DNA of 44,721 nt, from the NCBI RefSeq assembly GCF_019396325.1, contig NZ_JAHKRO010000081.1, forward strand, positions 1 through 44,721, given 5' to 3'. The notes beneath the pieces were generated by a model that saw only the letters and a list, made by a program, of their open reading frames with translations, searched no databases and was not told the origin of the DNA. Position 1 is the first letter of the stretch; every line of letters starts with the position of its first letter. Position numbers and translations under genes: made by a program. The stretch is from Nonomuraea ceibae. Its GTDB lineage: Bacteria; Actinomycetota; Actinomycetes; Streptosporangiales; Streptosporangiaceae. Of this stretch, positions 15,921 through 25,100 are shown one piece after another.

Positions 15921-17423
15921 ATGTCCGGGGCAAGACTCGCCAACCGCTACTCCCTGCTGCGGCCGCTCGGCAGCGGCGGCATGGGCCGGGTGTGGCTGGC
16001 CAGGGACGAGATGCTCGACCGCGAGGTGGCGGTCAAGGAGCTGACGCTGCCCGAGGGGCTGTCCCCCGGCGAGCGCGCCGAGCTGGTCACCCGGGCGGTG
16101 CGCGAGGCGCAGGCCACCGCGCAGCTGCGCCATCCGGGCATCGTGGCGCTGCACGACGTCGTCGTCGAGCACGAGCGGCCGTGGCTGGTGATGGAGCTGC
16201 TGCGCGGCCGCACGCTGGGCGAGGCGGTGCGGGCGCACGGCCCCATGCCGACGGAGTACGTGGCCAGGATCGGCGCCGACATGCTCGACGCGCTGTCGGC
16301 CGCGCACGCCCGCGGGCTGCAGCACCGCGACGTCAAGCCGGGCAACGTGTTCCTCACCGACAGCGGCCGGGTGGTGCTCACCGACTTCGGCATCGCGCGG
16401 CAGGAGGGCCAGGCGACGCTCACCGAGCAGGGCCTGATGATCGGCTCGCCCGGGTTCATCGCGCCCGAGCGGCTGGAGGGCGAGCCCGGCGGCCCGGCCA
16501 GCGACGTGTGGTCGCTCGGCGCGACGCTGTTCCTCGCGGCCACCGGCAGGGCCGCCTACGACGGCACCACCGCCGACCGGATCAGGGCGACGCTGACCCA
16601 GCCGGTCCCGGTCGCGCCGCAGCCGCTCGGCCCGCTGCTGGCCGCGATGATGGCGCGCCACCCGGCGGCCCGGCCGGTGGCGCCGCTGATGGCCCAGGCG
16701 CTGCGCCGGGTCGCCGCGGGCGAGCCGGCCGCGCTGCCGCCGCAGCACGACGCCACCGTGCCCGGCCACGTCAGGAAGCGGAGCAGGGCTGTGCTGTGGA
16801 TCGCGTCGGCGGCGGCGCTGGCGATCGCGGCGGCCACCACCATCGTCTTCCTGGTCCTGAAAAATCAGGACAACGGGGTGCCGGCCGCCTTCACCGTGCC
16901 GATGGACCTGTGCACGCTGCTCCCCCCGGAGGACGTCGGCCTGCTGATGCGCACCCAGCAGATCCCCAAGGGCGTGCCCGCCTCCGACGAGTACGGCCCC
17001 GAGTGCAACTGGACCAAGCCCGGCATCGGCGTATCGGTGCAGCTCCAGAAGGACTCCGACACCCGCGACCCGTGGAGCATGACCCCCGTCACGGCCCGCA
17101 GCCTCTTCGCCAACCAGCAGCGCTACTGGGCCAAGCACGGGAGCTTCGGCTGGGTGTGGAAGGAGATCGGCGTCACCAAGCCGCAGGACGTCACCCGTAC
17201 CTCCGTCAGGTCCTTCGGCGGTCTGGGCCAGGAGGCGTTCGCGTTCGAGCTGCTGGGGGAGACCGGCCGGATGCACTCGGCCATCGTCTACTTCCGCCTG
17301 GCCAACCTCGTGGTCGCCGCCGAGTTCACCAGGGTCGACGACCGCACCACCGACGACCAGATCAAGGAGTCCGCCCTGAGGGCGGCCAGGACGGCCGAGC
17401 GGGAGCTTCGCGGTGCGGGGTGA
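15921..17423 (+). CDS. Transmembrane Ser/Thr protein kinase with Cys-x-Trp extracellular domain
   Basis: 500 residues. The kinase domain (about 8-265) is complete: GSGGMGRV loop (17-24), Lys39 in AVKE, HRD (135-137) in HRDVKPGN, DFG (155-157) and APE (181-183). One membrane helix (about 290-313) leads to an extracellular domain of about 185 residues. That domain has Cys331 (CTLLPPEDV), Cys362 (ECNW) and a GLGQEAF segment. The same module recurs in the next two genes and looks like a DUF3558-type lipoprotein domain. It should sense something at the envelope and phosphorylate cytoplasmic targets. Its 3' end overlaps the next kinase by 11 bp. Confidence 0.92.
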   Translation: MSGARLANRYSLLRPLGSGGMGRVWLARDEMLDREVAVKELTLPEGLSPGERAELVTRAVREAQATAQLRHPGIVALHDVVVEHERPWLVMELLRGRTLGEAVRAHGPMPTEYVARIGADMLDALSAAHARGLQHRDVKPGNVFLTDSGRVVLTDFGIARQEGQATLTEQGLMIGSPGFIAPERLEGEPGGPASDVWSLGATLFLAATGRAAYDGTTADRIRATLTQPVPVAPQPLGPLLAAMMARHPAARPVAPLMAQALRRVAAGEPAALPPQHDATVPGHVRKRSRAVLWIASAAALAIAAATTIVFLVLKNQDNGVPAAFTVPMDLCTLLPPEDVGLLMRTQQIPKGVPASDEYGPECNWTKPGIGVSVQLQKDSDTRDPWSMTPVTARSLFANQQRYWAKHGSFGWVWKEIGVTKPQDVTRTSVRSFGGLGQEAFAFELLGETGRMHSAIVYFRLANLVVAAEFTRVDDRTTDDQIKESALRAARTAERELRGAG

Positions 17424-18870
17424 CGGCTACGTGCTGGCGGGCCGCTACCGGCTCGTCGAGCGGCTCGGGGAGGGCGGCGCGGGCACGGTGTGGCGGGCCC
17501 GCGACGAGATGCTCAACCGGGAGGTCGCGGTCAAGCAGGTCCGCGTCCCGGCCGAGCTGTCGCCGCGTGAGCGCGCCGAGTTCGCCGACCGGGCCATCCA
17601 CGAGGCCAGGTCCGCCGGGCGGCTGCGCGACCCGGCCATCGTGCTGGTCCACGACGTGGTGCTCACCGGCGAGCAGCCGTGGATCATCCTCGACCTGGTC
17701 AGCGGCCGGTCGCTCGACCGGGTGATCAAGGAGGACGGGCCGCTCCCGCCCGAGGCCGTGGCCCGCATCGGCCTGCGCGTGCTGTCGGCGCTGACCGTCG
17801 CCCACTCCCACGGCATCGTGCACCAGGACGTCAAACCGGCCAACATCCTGCTCGACGCCGACGGCTCCGCCATGCTCACCGACTTCGGCATCGCCGTCCC
17901 GCTCGGCGGGCGCGGCGACCGCTACGGCAGCGCCGGCTCGCCCGGCTACATGGCGCCCGAGCGGCTCAACGAGCAGCCCTCCGGCCCCGCCTCCGACCTG
18001 TGGTCGCTCGGCGCCAGCCTCTACACCGCCGTGGAGGGGCGGGCGCCGTTCGAGCGGGCGATGCCCGCCGCCGTCGCCGCCGCGGTGCTGCTGCACGACC
18101 CGCCGCCGCCGGTCCGGGCCGGGCGCGAGCTCGGCGGGCTGCTGCTGGCCATGCTCGCCAAGGACCCGGCCGTCCGGCCCGGCGCGGCGCAGGTCCGCGA
18201 CGGGCTCCAGCGGCTGCTCGGCACGAGCACGGGCCCCGGCGCCGTCCCGCCGCGCGCCCTTCGCCGCCGCTGGTGGCCGGCCGTGGCCGCGCTCGCCGCC
18301 GTCGCCGTGCTGGGCGCCGGCGGCTGGTACGGCGTGCGCGCGCTCACCCAGGAGGACACCGGCCGGTTCGCCGCCGCGCCCGCCGCCTGCGGCCTGCTCA
18401 CCGGCGCCCAGGTGACCGAGGTGATGAAGAGCGAGGTGCGGGGGCAGCAGACCAGACCCGGCGAGTGCGAGTGGCGCCTGAGCAAGGGGCCGCGCGAGAT
18501 CTCCTCGCTCACCGTCAGGGTGTGGGCCGAGCGGCCCGCCGCCGGCCGGGGCGCGCCCGAGGTGGCCGTCCAGCGCTTCGCCATCGAGCGCGCCAGCCGC
18601 GCCGGAGCCGCGGGAAAGGCGTTCAGCAACCACGTCGGCAAGGTCCGCGACGTGCCGGGCCTGGGGGAGGCCGCGTTCGTCCAGAACTCCTTCCGCTTCT
18701 ACAGCAACTCCGATCAGCTCGGCACCGGCACCAGCACCGTGCTGCTGCGCACCAGCAACGTGCTCGCCGAGGTGGTCTGGCAGCGCAGGGACCTGCCGAA
18801 GGACGATCCGGCCGACGAGGAGCCCGCCCGCGCCGCCGCCGCGATGGTCTCGGCCGCGTTGCGGTCCTGA
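17413..18870 (+). CDS. Transmembrane Ser/Thr protein kinase, HQD (non-RD) variant
   Basis: 485 residues from GTG 17413, with GGGAG 7 nt upstream. Kinase parts: GEGGAGTV (19-26), Lys41, DFG (157-159) and APE (181-183). The catalytic loop reads HQDVKPAN (137-144), so the Arg of HRD is Gln; this usually means no activation-loop control through that Arg. The membrane helix is about 288-305. The outer domain has Cys326 (CGLLTGAQV), Cys352 (ECEW) and VRDVPGLGEAAF (411-422), matching the modules of both neighbours. The gene overlaps the first kinase, so it probably arose by duplication and is co-translated. The substrate is unknown. Confidence 0.9.
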   Translation: MRGDGYVLAGRYRLVERLGEGGAGTVWRARDEMLNREVAVKQVRVPAELSPRERAEFADRAIHEARSAGRLRDPAIVLVHDVVLTGEQPWIILDLVSGRSLDRVIKEDGPLPPEAVARIGLRVLSALTVAHSHGIVHQDVKPANILLDADGSAMLTDFGIAVPLGGRGDRYGSAGSPGYMAPERLNEQPSGPASDLWSLGASLYTAVEGRAPFERAMPAAVAAAVLLHDPPPPVRAGRELGGLLLAMLAKDPAVRPGAAQVRDGLQRLLGTSTGPGAVPPRALRRRWWPAVAALAAVAVLGAGGWYGVRALTQEDTGRFAAAPAACGLLTGAQVTEVMKSEVRGQQTRPGECEWRLSKGPREISSLTVRVWAERPAAGRGAPEVAVQRFAIERASRAGAAGKAFSNHVGKVRDVPGLGEAAFVQNSFRFYSNSDQLGTGTSTVLLRTSNVLAEVVWQRRDLPKDDPADEEPARAAAAMVSAALRS

Positions 18871-18945
18871 ACTGGTGCAAGCATCCTGCAACCGGGCTGA
18901 CTAGCATGTTTCACCGCACGTCATGGCAAACCCCAGGAGTCCCTC

Positions 18946-20481
18946 GTGAATCCCGGTAGCGAGCACCAGCCGCCGACCCACCCGCACCCGGTGCCCGGAG
19001 GGCAGTTCGAGCCGCCGACCCAGCCGCCGATGCCGCCTCCCGTGCCGCTGCCCCCTCGGCCGCCGCGGCGCCGCCCGTGGATCCTGCCGGTCGTCGCCGC
19101 CACCCTCGTGGTGCTCGTCGGCGCGGGCGCGGGCGCCTACCTGCTGTACGGCCAGCTCACCCGGGGCCAGGGCATCGCCGGGCCGCCCGCCACGGGCCAG
19201 CCGTCCACGGCCGGGCTGACCAAGCCCGCCGCCGTGACCGGCCCCGACGTGTGCGCCATGCTGCCCAAGGAGGAGGCCGAGCGCCTCGTGCCCGGCGCGA
19301 CCGTGTCCAAGGACTCCCGCGACAGCGAATACACGGTCAACTTCTCCTGCAACTGGAACAACCAGCGCATCTCCCACGGCGAGTGGTGGCGCAGCCGCGA
19401 GGTCGACGTCAAGGTCCAGCAGCACCGCGGCGACGGCGCCAAGACCGGCCGCGCCATGGCGCAGAACTCCTACGAGGTCGACTACGGCGGCGCCAAGTAC
19501 GCCGAGACCGCCAAGCCCACGCCGAAGAAGGGCGAGAAGGACTACACCTCCCCGGTCACCGACATCCAGGGCGCCGGCGACGCCGCCTTCGCCCAGTACA
19601 CCTGGCGCCGCTCCGGCAGCCTGATGTGGTACTCCTACGGCAAGGCGTACGCGCGCGTCCAGGACATCACGATCGAAATCCGCTACCAGGCGAGCCAGCA
19701 GCGCAAGGACGCGCAGATCCTCAGCAACGAGACCACCCAGTCCGTCACCGAGTCGAACGCGATCCGCGAGGTCAGCGGCCTGGTCAAGCACTTCGCCAAG
19801 GGCGTGGCCGACTGGAAGGCGCAGCACCCGGACGTCCTGGCGCAGCCGTACAAGGCGGCGACCGCCTCGCCCAGCGCCGCCGCCACGCCCTCGCCGACGC
19901 CGCTGGTCGTCTTCCCGCCCGTCTGCGAGACGGTCACGCCGACGGCCGCCAAGCTCGTGCCCGGCCACACGCCCCGGGCGCGCGGCCTGGAGGTGGGCGA
20001 CGACACGCAGACCGAGTGCCGCTGGCTCAACCTGGACGTGCCCGCCGGCGACAAGGTGACCAAGATCCGCAGCGTGCTCATCACCGTGCACTCCTTCACC
20101 AACCGAGCCGGCGTGGCCGACGAGACCGCCGCCCGGTCGTTCTACACGGGCCAGCTCGGCGGCGACAAGAACCTGGCGCAGTCGTCGCTCGGCGGCATCT
20201 CGTGGGGCAAGGTGCGCGACGTGCCCGGCCTGGGCGAGGAGGCGTACAGCGTCTATGTCGGGACCCGTAAGGGCGAGGTGTTCGCGGGCAGCGGCACCGT
20301 GACCGTGCGGCGGGGCGCCGTCGTGGTGGAGATCGACTACGCGGGCGCGCAGCGGCCCAAGGGCGAGCCCGCGGCCTCCGGCAACGTCGTGCTGATCCCC
20401 GAGAAGGAGGGGCTCGACGGCGCGCTGACCATGGCCAAGGCGTTCATGCAGGCGCTGTCGCAGCAGCCGGTCGGCAGCTGA
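18946..20481 (+). CDS. Membrane-anchored protein with two Cys-x-Trp extracellular modules
   Basis: 511 residues from GTG 18946 (AGGAG 6 nt upstream). A Pro-rich cytoplasmic N-terminus (about 1-43) and one membrane helix (about 44-68) are followed by two extracellular repeats. The first has Cys103 (CAMLPKEEAERLVPG) and Cys135 (CNW). The second has Cys327 (CETVTPTAAKLVPG), Cys358 (ECRW) and a VRDVPGLGEEAY segment. These equal the outer domain of the two kinases just upstream. It has no kinase domain, so it may be a ligand-binding partner or decoy of the kinases; that is inference. It ends 3 bp from the convergent permease gene. Confidence 0.8.
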   Translation: MNPGSEHQPPTHPHPVPGGQFEPPTQPPMPPPVPLPPRPPRRRPWILPVVAATLVVLVGAGAGAYLLYGQLTRGQGIAGPPATGQPSTAGLTKPAAVTGPDVCAMLPKEEAERLVPGATVSKDSRDSEYTVNFSCNWNNQRISHGEWWRSREVDVKVQQHRGDGAKTGRAMAQNSYEVDYGGAKYAETAKPTPKKGEKDYTSPVTDIQGAGDAAFAQYTWRRSGSLMWYSYGKAYARVQDITIEIRYQASQQRKDAQILSNETTQSVTESNAIREVSGLVKHFAKGVADWKAQHPDVLAQPYKAATASPSAAATPSPTPLVVFPPVCETVTPTAAKLVPGHTPRARGLEVGDDTQTECRWLNLDVPAGDKVTKIRSVLITVHSFTNRAGVADETAARSFYTGQLGGDKNLAQSSLGGISWGKVRDVPGLGEEAYSVYVGTRKGEVFAGSGTVTVRRGAVVVEIDYAGAQRPKGEPAASGNVVLIPEKEGLDGALTMAKAFMQALSQQPVGS

Positions 20482-20484
20482 CCC

Positions 20485-23481
20485 TCACGCGGGGGTGTCG
20501 CGCAGGCGCTCCACGCGGATGCCGCGCAGCAGCGCCTCCGACACGGCGACCGCGCACAGCAGGGCGGCCAGCAGGCCGGCGCCCGTGAGCAGCGCCACGG
20601 GCGCCGCCGCCACGTCGTGCGAGAGCGGCGGCGTCACCAGCGGCTCGGCGAACTGCGGGATCCGGCCCAGCGCGGCCCCGGCCGCGAGCAGCCCGGCGAC
20701 CAGCCCGGCCAGCGTGCCGGCCGCCGCGGTGATGAGCTGCTCCAGCAGCAGCGCCACGCGCAGCGCCGCCACCTTCGCGCCGGACGCCTCCAGGGCGGCC
20801 AGCTCGTAGCCGCGCCGCTTGGCCGCCGTGTGCAGCGCCAGCACGGTGCGGCCGAGCGCGAGCGAGGCGGCGGCCAGCGCGGAGATCAGCAGCAGGACCA
20901 GGGCCAGTCCCGGACCCTGCCGGACGAAGGCGGCGGCCACCTCGCTCTCGTAGCGGGTGGAGACCACGGTGAGCCCCTGCTCGCGCAGCGCCCGCTCCAG
21001 CGCCGGGACGCCCGCCGCGCGGGTCCACACCTGGTAGACGGCCTGCTCGTGCACTCCGTACGCGATCCGGTCGGCCTGTTCCAGATCCATCACGACGCCG
21101 GGCCCGGTCAGGCCGGGCGCGGCCGAGGCCGTCGCGACCGCCCGCACGCCCGTGGCGAAGGCGTGGTCCAGGCCCGGCACCAGCTTGGCGCCCACGCCGA
21201 CGACCACGGCGGCCGGCCGCGGATCGTAGGTGGCGGGCCGGAGCGTCTGGTTGTTCTGGAGCGAGACGACGAAGCCGCCGTCGTCACGGCCCGGGTCGCC
21301 GTCCACCCGCCAGCGCGGGGTGGGGACGCGCTGCCAGCGGCCCTCGTCCCGGAGCTCCAGCCGCGTCACGACGACCTCCATCCGCGGGATCGTCGCCTGC
21401 TCGTCCAGCGGGGTGAACTCGGCGTGCACCCGGCGCAGCTCGCACGGCGCGTCACGGCAGGACAGCGGCAGGTTCCACGCGTACGAGCCGCCGCCGCCCG
21501 GGCGCAGGACGCCGAGCGGGATCGCGGCGGGCTTGAGCCGGTCCGGGATGCGGAACGTGGCGAACAGCCGCACCTGCCAGCCCTCGGGCGGCACGTCATG
21601 GCGGGCCGTGAGCCGGAACCGGTCGCCGCTCACCATGACCCTGGGCGTCCCGGGTCCGGGCAGCGCCGCCGCCGCCTCGGCCAGCCGCATCCCACCGGCC
21701 AGCTCCGGGTCCCAGGTCGCGACGCGGGCCAGCCGTTCCGGGTCCGTGGCGATCAGCTGGGGCGGGCCCGGAACCTTGATCACCGGGGCTGCAGTGCCGC
21801 CCGGGTCGGCGGCTTCCACCGCGTCGGCGAACGCGCGCGGCCCGACCGGCTGGACCGTGATCGCCGCCGGGGCGCCGTTGTGGAAGGCGGCGGCCCGCCG
21901 GTAGTCGGCGGACGTGGCCGTCCACGCCGACACCGCGAACGTCGCCAGCCCGAACGCCGTGCCGAGCACGATCACGCTCCCCGTGGTGACCGGCCCGCGC
22001 GCCACCTGCCGCAACGCCAGGAACGGGCCGAGGCCGCCCCGCCGCCGGGTGAGGCCGAACAGCCGCCGCGCCAGCACCGGCAGCCCGCGCGCGGCCAGCA
22101 GCGCCACGCCCAGCGCCATCAGGCCGGGCACGGCCAGCGCGCTGGAGGACTGCCCCGTCGTGTCGCTGATCACCCCGCCCGCCAGCAGCTCGACCAGGCC
22201 GAGCGCCGTCACCACCAGCACGACCGCGTCCGGCACCCAGCCGCGCGCGCTGCGGCGCGGTGTGCGCCGCCACTCCTCGGTGACCGGGCGCGTCGCCACC
22301 CGCCAGGCCGACACGACCGCCGCCATCAGGCCACCCGCCGTCGCGGCCAGCCCCGCGTACGCCGCCTGCGCCGGGAACACGGCGGGGATGCCCGGCGGGA
22401 GCAGCGCCTCCACCATCGCCCGCGCGGCCAGCAGCCCCGCCGCCAGCCCGAGCGGCACGGCCAGCGCGAGCAGCAGCAGCGGCTCGGCCAGCGCGAACCG
22501 CCACACCCGCGCCCGGCCGTGACCGCGCAGCCGGGCCAGGGCGATCTCCGCGCCGCGCGCCCGTACCAGATCGCCCACGGTCTGGAACAGCAGCAGCCAG
22601 GCCAGCCCCACGAGCTGCGCCGACACCAGCAGCGTCGGCACGCCGAGCGTCTCCGAGCTCGTCGTCATCGCCCGCAGCGTGACGGGCATCCGTGAGTAGA
22701 CGATGTCGCCGGTCTCGCGGCCCGCCGTGTCGGCCGCCGCCTGCAGGGCCGTCAGCGCGCCCAGGTCGGAGCCGAGGACGCGCCCCGCGTCGACGGTGAC
22801 GATGGCGTAGTCGGTCCACCCGCCACGCTGCGCCGGGTCCGCCGTCAGCGCGGCGCCCGCGACGGCCGTCTCCTCGCGCGTCTGCGGCACCGTGAACAGC
22901 GGGTCGATCCGCGACGAACCGCTCTCGCCCCCGGGCGTGGTCAGCGAGCGGCCGAACCAGAACGGGTCGCCCGCCGACTCGTGCCCGTAGACGCCGACGA
23001 CCTTCAGCGGCGCGGGCCGCAGCTCCGTGGTGCCGGGCTCGCGCCTGACCAGAGCCGCCAGCCGCACCTCTGAGCCGACCGCCATCCCCGACGCCCGGCT
23101 CGCCATCACCTCGCCCGCCGCCCGGGGGCAGCGGCCCTCGACCGGGCGCAGGCGCTCGCACTGGCCGTCCTGCCACACCAGGGTGTACGAGAGCTCCCTC
23201 GACAGGTCGGCGTCGCCGCTGGAGACCTCCATCCCGTACACCGGGGCGGCCGTGAACGACGCCGTCAGCGCGGCGGCCTTCGCCTGGATGCCGCCGGTCC
23301 TCGTCGTGTAACGCCAGCCGCGCCCGTCCACCGGCGCCGCCAGCAGCGCGTCACGGACCACCGTGGTGGCGGCCGCCGCCGTGTAGATCGGGCCCACCGC
23401 CGCGCAGGCGATCGGCACGACGGCGATGAGCAGCACGACCAGCGAGAGCGTACGGCGTTCCCACAGGCCGCGCAGGATCAC
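20485..23481 (-). CDS. Large FtsX-type ABC transporter permease
   Basis: 998 residues with the FtsX/MacB superfamily pattern. There is an N-terminal helix (about 12-36), a first large outside domain, and a cluster of helices (about 275-430, with further helices to about 530). A second outside domain follows, then C-terminal helices (from about 840). The GTG start overlaps the stop of the ATPase gene upstream (GTGA). With two separate ATPases it is the last gene of a three-gene operon. Permeases of this build usually export, or transmit mechanical force to, envelope substrates rather than import nutrients. The substrate is not identifiable. Confidence 0.85.
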   Translation of the reverse strand: MILRGLWERRTLSLVVLLIAVVPIACAAVGPIYTAAAATTVVRDALLAAPVDGRGWRYTTRTGGIQAKAAALTASFTAAPVYGMEVSSGDADLSRELSYTLVWQDGQCERLRPVEGRCPRAAGEVMASRASGMAVGSEVRLAALVRREPGTTELRPAPLKVVGVYGHESAGDPFWFGRSLTTPGGESGSSRIDPLFTVPQTREETAVAGAALTADPAQRGGWTDYAIVTVDAGRVLGSDLGALTALQAAADTAGRETGDIVYSRMPVTLRAMTTSSETLGVPTLLVSAQLVGLAWLLLFQTVGDLVRARGAEIALARLRGHGRARVWRFALAEPLLLLALAVPLGLAAGLLAARAMVEALLPPGIPAVFPAQAAYAGLAATAGGLMAAVVSAWRVATRPVTEEWRRTPRRSARGWVPDAVVLVVTALGLVELLAGGVISDTTGQSSSALAVPGLMALGVALLAARGLPVLARRLFGLTRRRGGLGPFLALRQVARGPVTTGSVIVLGTAFGLATFAVSAWTATSADYRRAAAFHNGAPAAITVQPVGPRAFADAVEAADPGGTAAPVIKVPGPPQLIATDPERLARVATWDPELAGGMRLAEAAAALPGPGTPRVMVSGDRFRLTARHDVPPEGWQVRLFATFRIPDRLKPAAIPLGVLRPGGGGSYAWNLPLSCRDAPCELRRVHAEFTPLDEQATIPRMEVVVTRLELRDEGRWQRVPTPRWRVDGDPGRDDGGFVVSLQNNQTLRPATYDPRPAAVVVGVGAKLVPGLDHAFATGVRAVATASAAPGLTGPGVVMDLEQADRIAYGVHEQAVYQVWTRAAGVPALERALREQGLTVVSTRYESEVAAAFVRQGPGLALVLLLISALAAASLALGRTVLALHTAAKRRGYELAALEASGAKVAALRVALLLEQLITAAAGTLAGLVAGLLAAGAALGRIPQFAEPLVTPPLSHDVAAAPVALLTGAGLLAALLCAVAVSEALLRGIRVERLRDTPA

Positions 23482-24344
23482 GAGCCGGCCCTCCTGAGCA
23501 CGATGCCGTCGTCCAGCGGCTCGATGCGGGCCATCGAGCCGGGCGGGAGCAGATGGTGGAACTCCGGCGGCACCTGCACCGCGCCCTCCCGGCCGACCAC
23601 CACCAGGTCCTCGCCGCGCCTGCCCTCCGAGCCGACCCGGCCGTCGCGGATCGTCACCGTACGGCTCAGCGCCTCGCTGACCGCCACGTCGTGCGTCACC
23701 ACCACCGCCGTCGTGCCGTCCGCCTGCGCCGCATGCTTGATCAGCTCGATCACCCGCGCCCCCGACGCGGCGTCGAGCTGGCTCGTGGGCTCGTCGGCCA
23801 GCAGGAGCGCGGGCGCGTTCGCCAGCGCCACCGCCAGGGCCAGCCGCTGCTGCTCGCCGCCCGACATCCGGTTCGCCGGCCGGTTGCCCGCGTCGTCCAG
23901 GCCGACCCGGCGCAGCAGCTCACGCACCCTGCCGCGATCCCGCCTGACCGCCCGCTGGGCGAACGCCACGTTCTGCGCGGCCGGCAGGTAGCCGATCAGG
24001 TTGCGGGCCGGGTTCTGCAGCACGGTGCCGATCCGCCGGGCGCGCAGCCGGTCCAGGCGGCGCTGGTCGAGCCGGCCCACCTCCACGCCGTCCAGCCACA
24101 GCCGCCCGGCGCTCGGCCGCAACAGCCCCGCCAGCAGCCACAGCAGCGTCGACTTGCCCGCCCCGGACGGGCCCAGCAGCGCCACCGTCTCGCCCGCGTC
24201 GATCACCAGGTCCACGTCGCGCAGCGCGACCACCTCGACGTCGCGGGCCCGGTAGATCTGCACGACCCCGTCGCAGCGCACCATGCTCGTGGGGCTCGTG
24301 GGGCTCGTGGGCCGCTCCCCGCCGCGCCAGGGTTCGTCGATCAC
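23478..24344 (-). CDS. ABC transporter ATP-binding protein (second ATPase)
   Basis: 288 residues from GTG 24344, chosen because it overlaps the preceding stop (GTGA); a longer frame to 24401 would lie inside the neighbouring gene. Walker A is GPSGAGKST, the signature is MSGGEQQR, Walker B is LLLADEPT, and the switch His is in VVTHD. It is of the LolD/MacB class that pairs with FtsX-type permeases. About 55 C-terminal residues after the ATPase core (ending in LEPLDDGIVLRRAG-like sequence) are extra. It probably forms a heterodimer with the ATPase encoded just upstream. Confidence 0.9.
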   Translation of the reverse strand: MIDEPWRGGERPTSPTSPTSMVRCDGVVQIYRARDVEVVALRDVDLVIDAGETVALLGPSGAGKSTLLWLLAGLLRPSAGRLWLDGVEVGRLDQRRLDRLRARRIGTVLQNPARNLIGYLPAAQNVAFAQRAVRRDRGRVRELLRRVGLDDAGNRPANRMSGGEQQRLALAVALANAPALLLADEPTSQLDAASGARVIELIKHAAQADGTTAVVVTHDVAVSEALSRTVTIRDGRVGSEGRRGEDLVVVGREGAVQVPPEFHHLLPPGSMARIEPLDDGIVLRRAGS

Positions 24345-25003
24345 GGGCCGCCCACCGCCTGCCGGGCCCGGGGCGCGCGGAGCTCGACCACCCGGTCGCA
24401 CCGCTCGGCCACCTCGGGGTCGTGGGTCGCGATCAGCAGCGCGACGCCGTCACCGGCCGCCGCCAGCAGCTCCTCCAGCACGACCTCCCGGTGCCCGGCG
24501 TCCTGCTCGGCCGTCGGCTCGTCGGCCAGCAGCGCCACCGGCCGCAACGCCAGCGCCCTGGCCACCGCCACCCGCTGCTGCTGGCCGCCGGACAGCTCCT
24601 CCACCAGGTGATCGGCGAACCTCTCCACCCGCAGCCGCTCCAGCGCCTCCGCCGCCAGCCGCATCGCCTCACGCGGCGACCGGCCGGCCGCGCGCAACGC
24701 CACCTCGACGTTCTCGGCCGCCGTGAGCAGGCTCAGCAGGCCGTACGACTGGAAGACGAGCGCCAGCCCGGCCCGCAGCCCCGGCTGCTCGTCCAGCGGC
24801 ACGCCGCCCACCAGCACCCGGCCCGCCACCGGCGGCGCCAGCCCGGCGAGCGTCGTGAGGAGGGTCGTCTTGCCCGACCCGGACGGGCCCATGAGCGCGA
24901 CCCGCTCGCCCTCGCCCAGGTCGAGCGACAGATCCTCGACGACCGTGCGGCCGCCCGCACGGCAGGTGAGAGCGCGGCACGAGATCACCGGTCCGGGCGC
25001 CAC
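24341..25003 (-). CDS. ABC transporter ATP-binding protein (first ATPase)
   Basis: 220 residues, the usual size for LolD-type ATPases. Walker A is GPSGSGKTT, Q-loop VFQSYGL, signature LSGGQQQR, Walker B LLADEPT, and switch His in IATHD. It is the first gene of the ATPase-ATPase-FtsX operon, with GTG start at 25003. The divergent gene is a sensor kinase, a common pairing in which a two-component system controls an envelope-stress transporter; here that link rests on position alone. Confidence 0.9.
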   Translation of the reverse strand: MAPGPVISCRALTCRAGGRTVVEDLSLDLGEGERVALMGPSGSGKTTLLTTLAGLAPPVAGRVLVGGVPLDEQPGLRAGLALVFQSYGLLSLLTAAENVEVALRAAGRSPREAMRLAAEALERLRVERFADHLVEELSGGQQQRVAVARALALRPVALLADEPTAEQDAGHREVVLEELLAAAGDGVALLIATHDPEVAERCDRVVELRAPRARQAVGGP

Positions 25004-25049
25004 GCGGAGATCCTCCGCCAGCCGGGGGCATACGTCAACAGTTAAAGAT

Positions 25050-25067
25050 CCTGCAACTCCCCTGCAA
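25050..25067. promoter_or_regulatory. Direct repeat CCTGCAA-N4-CCTGCAA in divergent promoter
   Basis: Two exact CCTGCAA copies (25050-25056 and 25061-25067) start 11 bp apart, one helical turn, between the ABC operon and the two-component genes. Such phased repeats suit a dimeric regulator and may be the binding site of the adjacent NarL-type regulator. On the minus strand one TTGCAG copy could also serve as a -35 for the ABC operon. Confidence 0.4.
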
Positions 25068-25100
25068 GCGTGACAAATACGGTTATGTCAGCAAGCAGTA

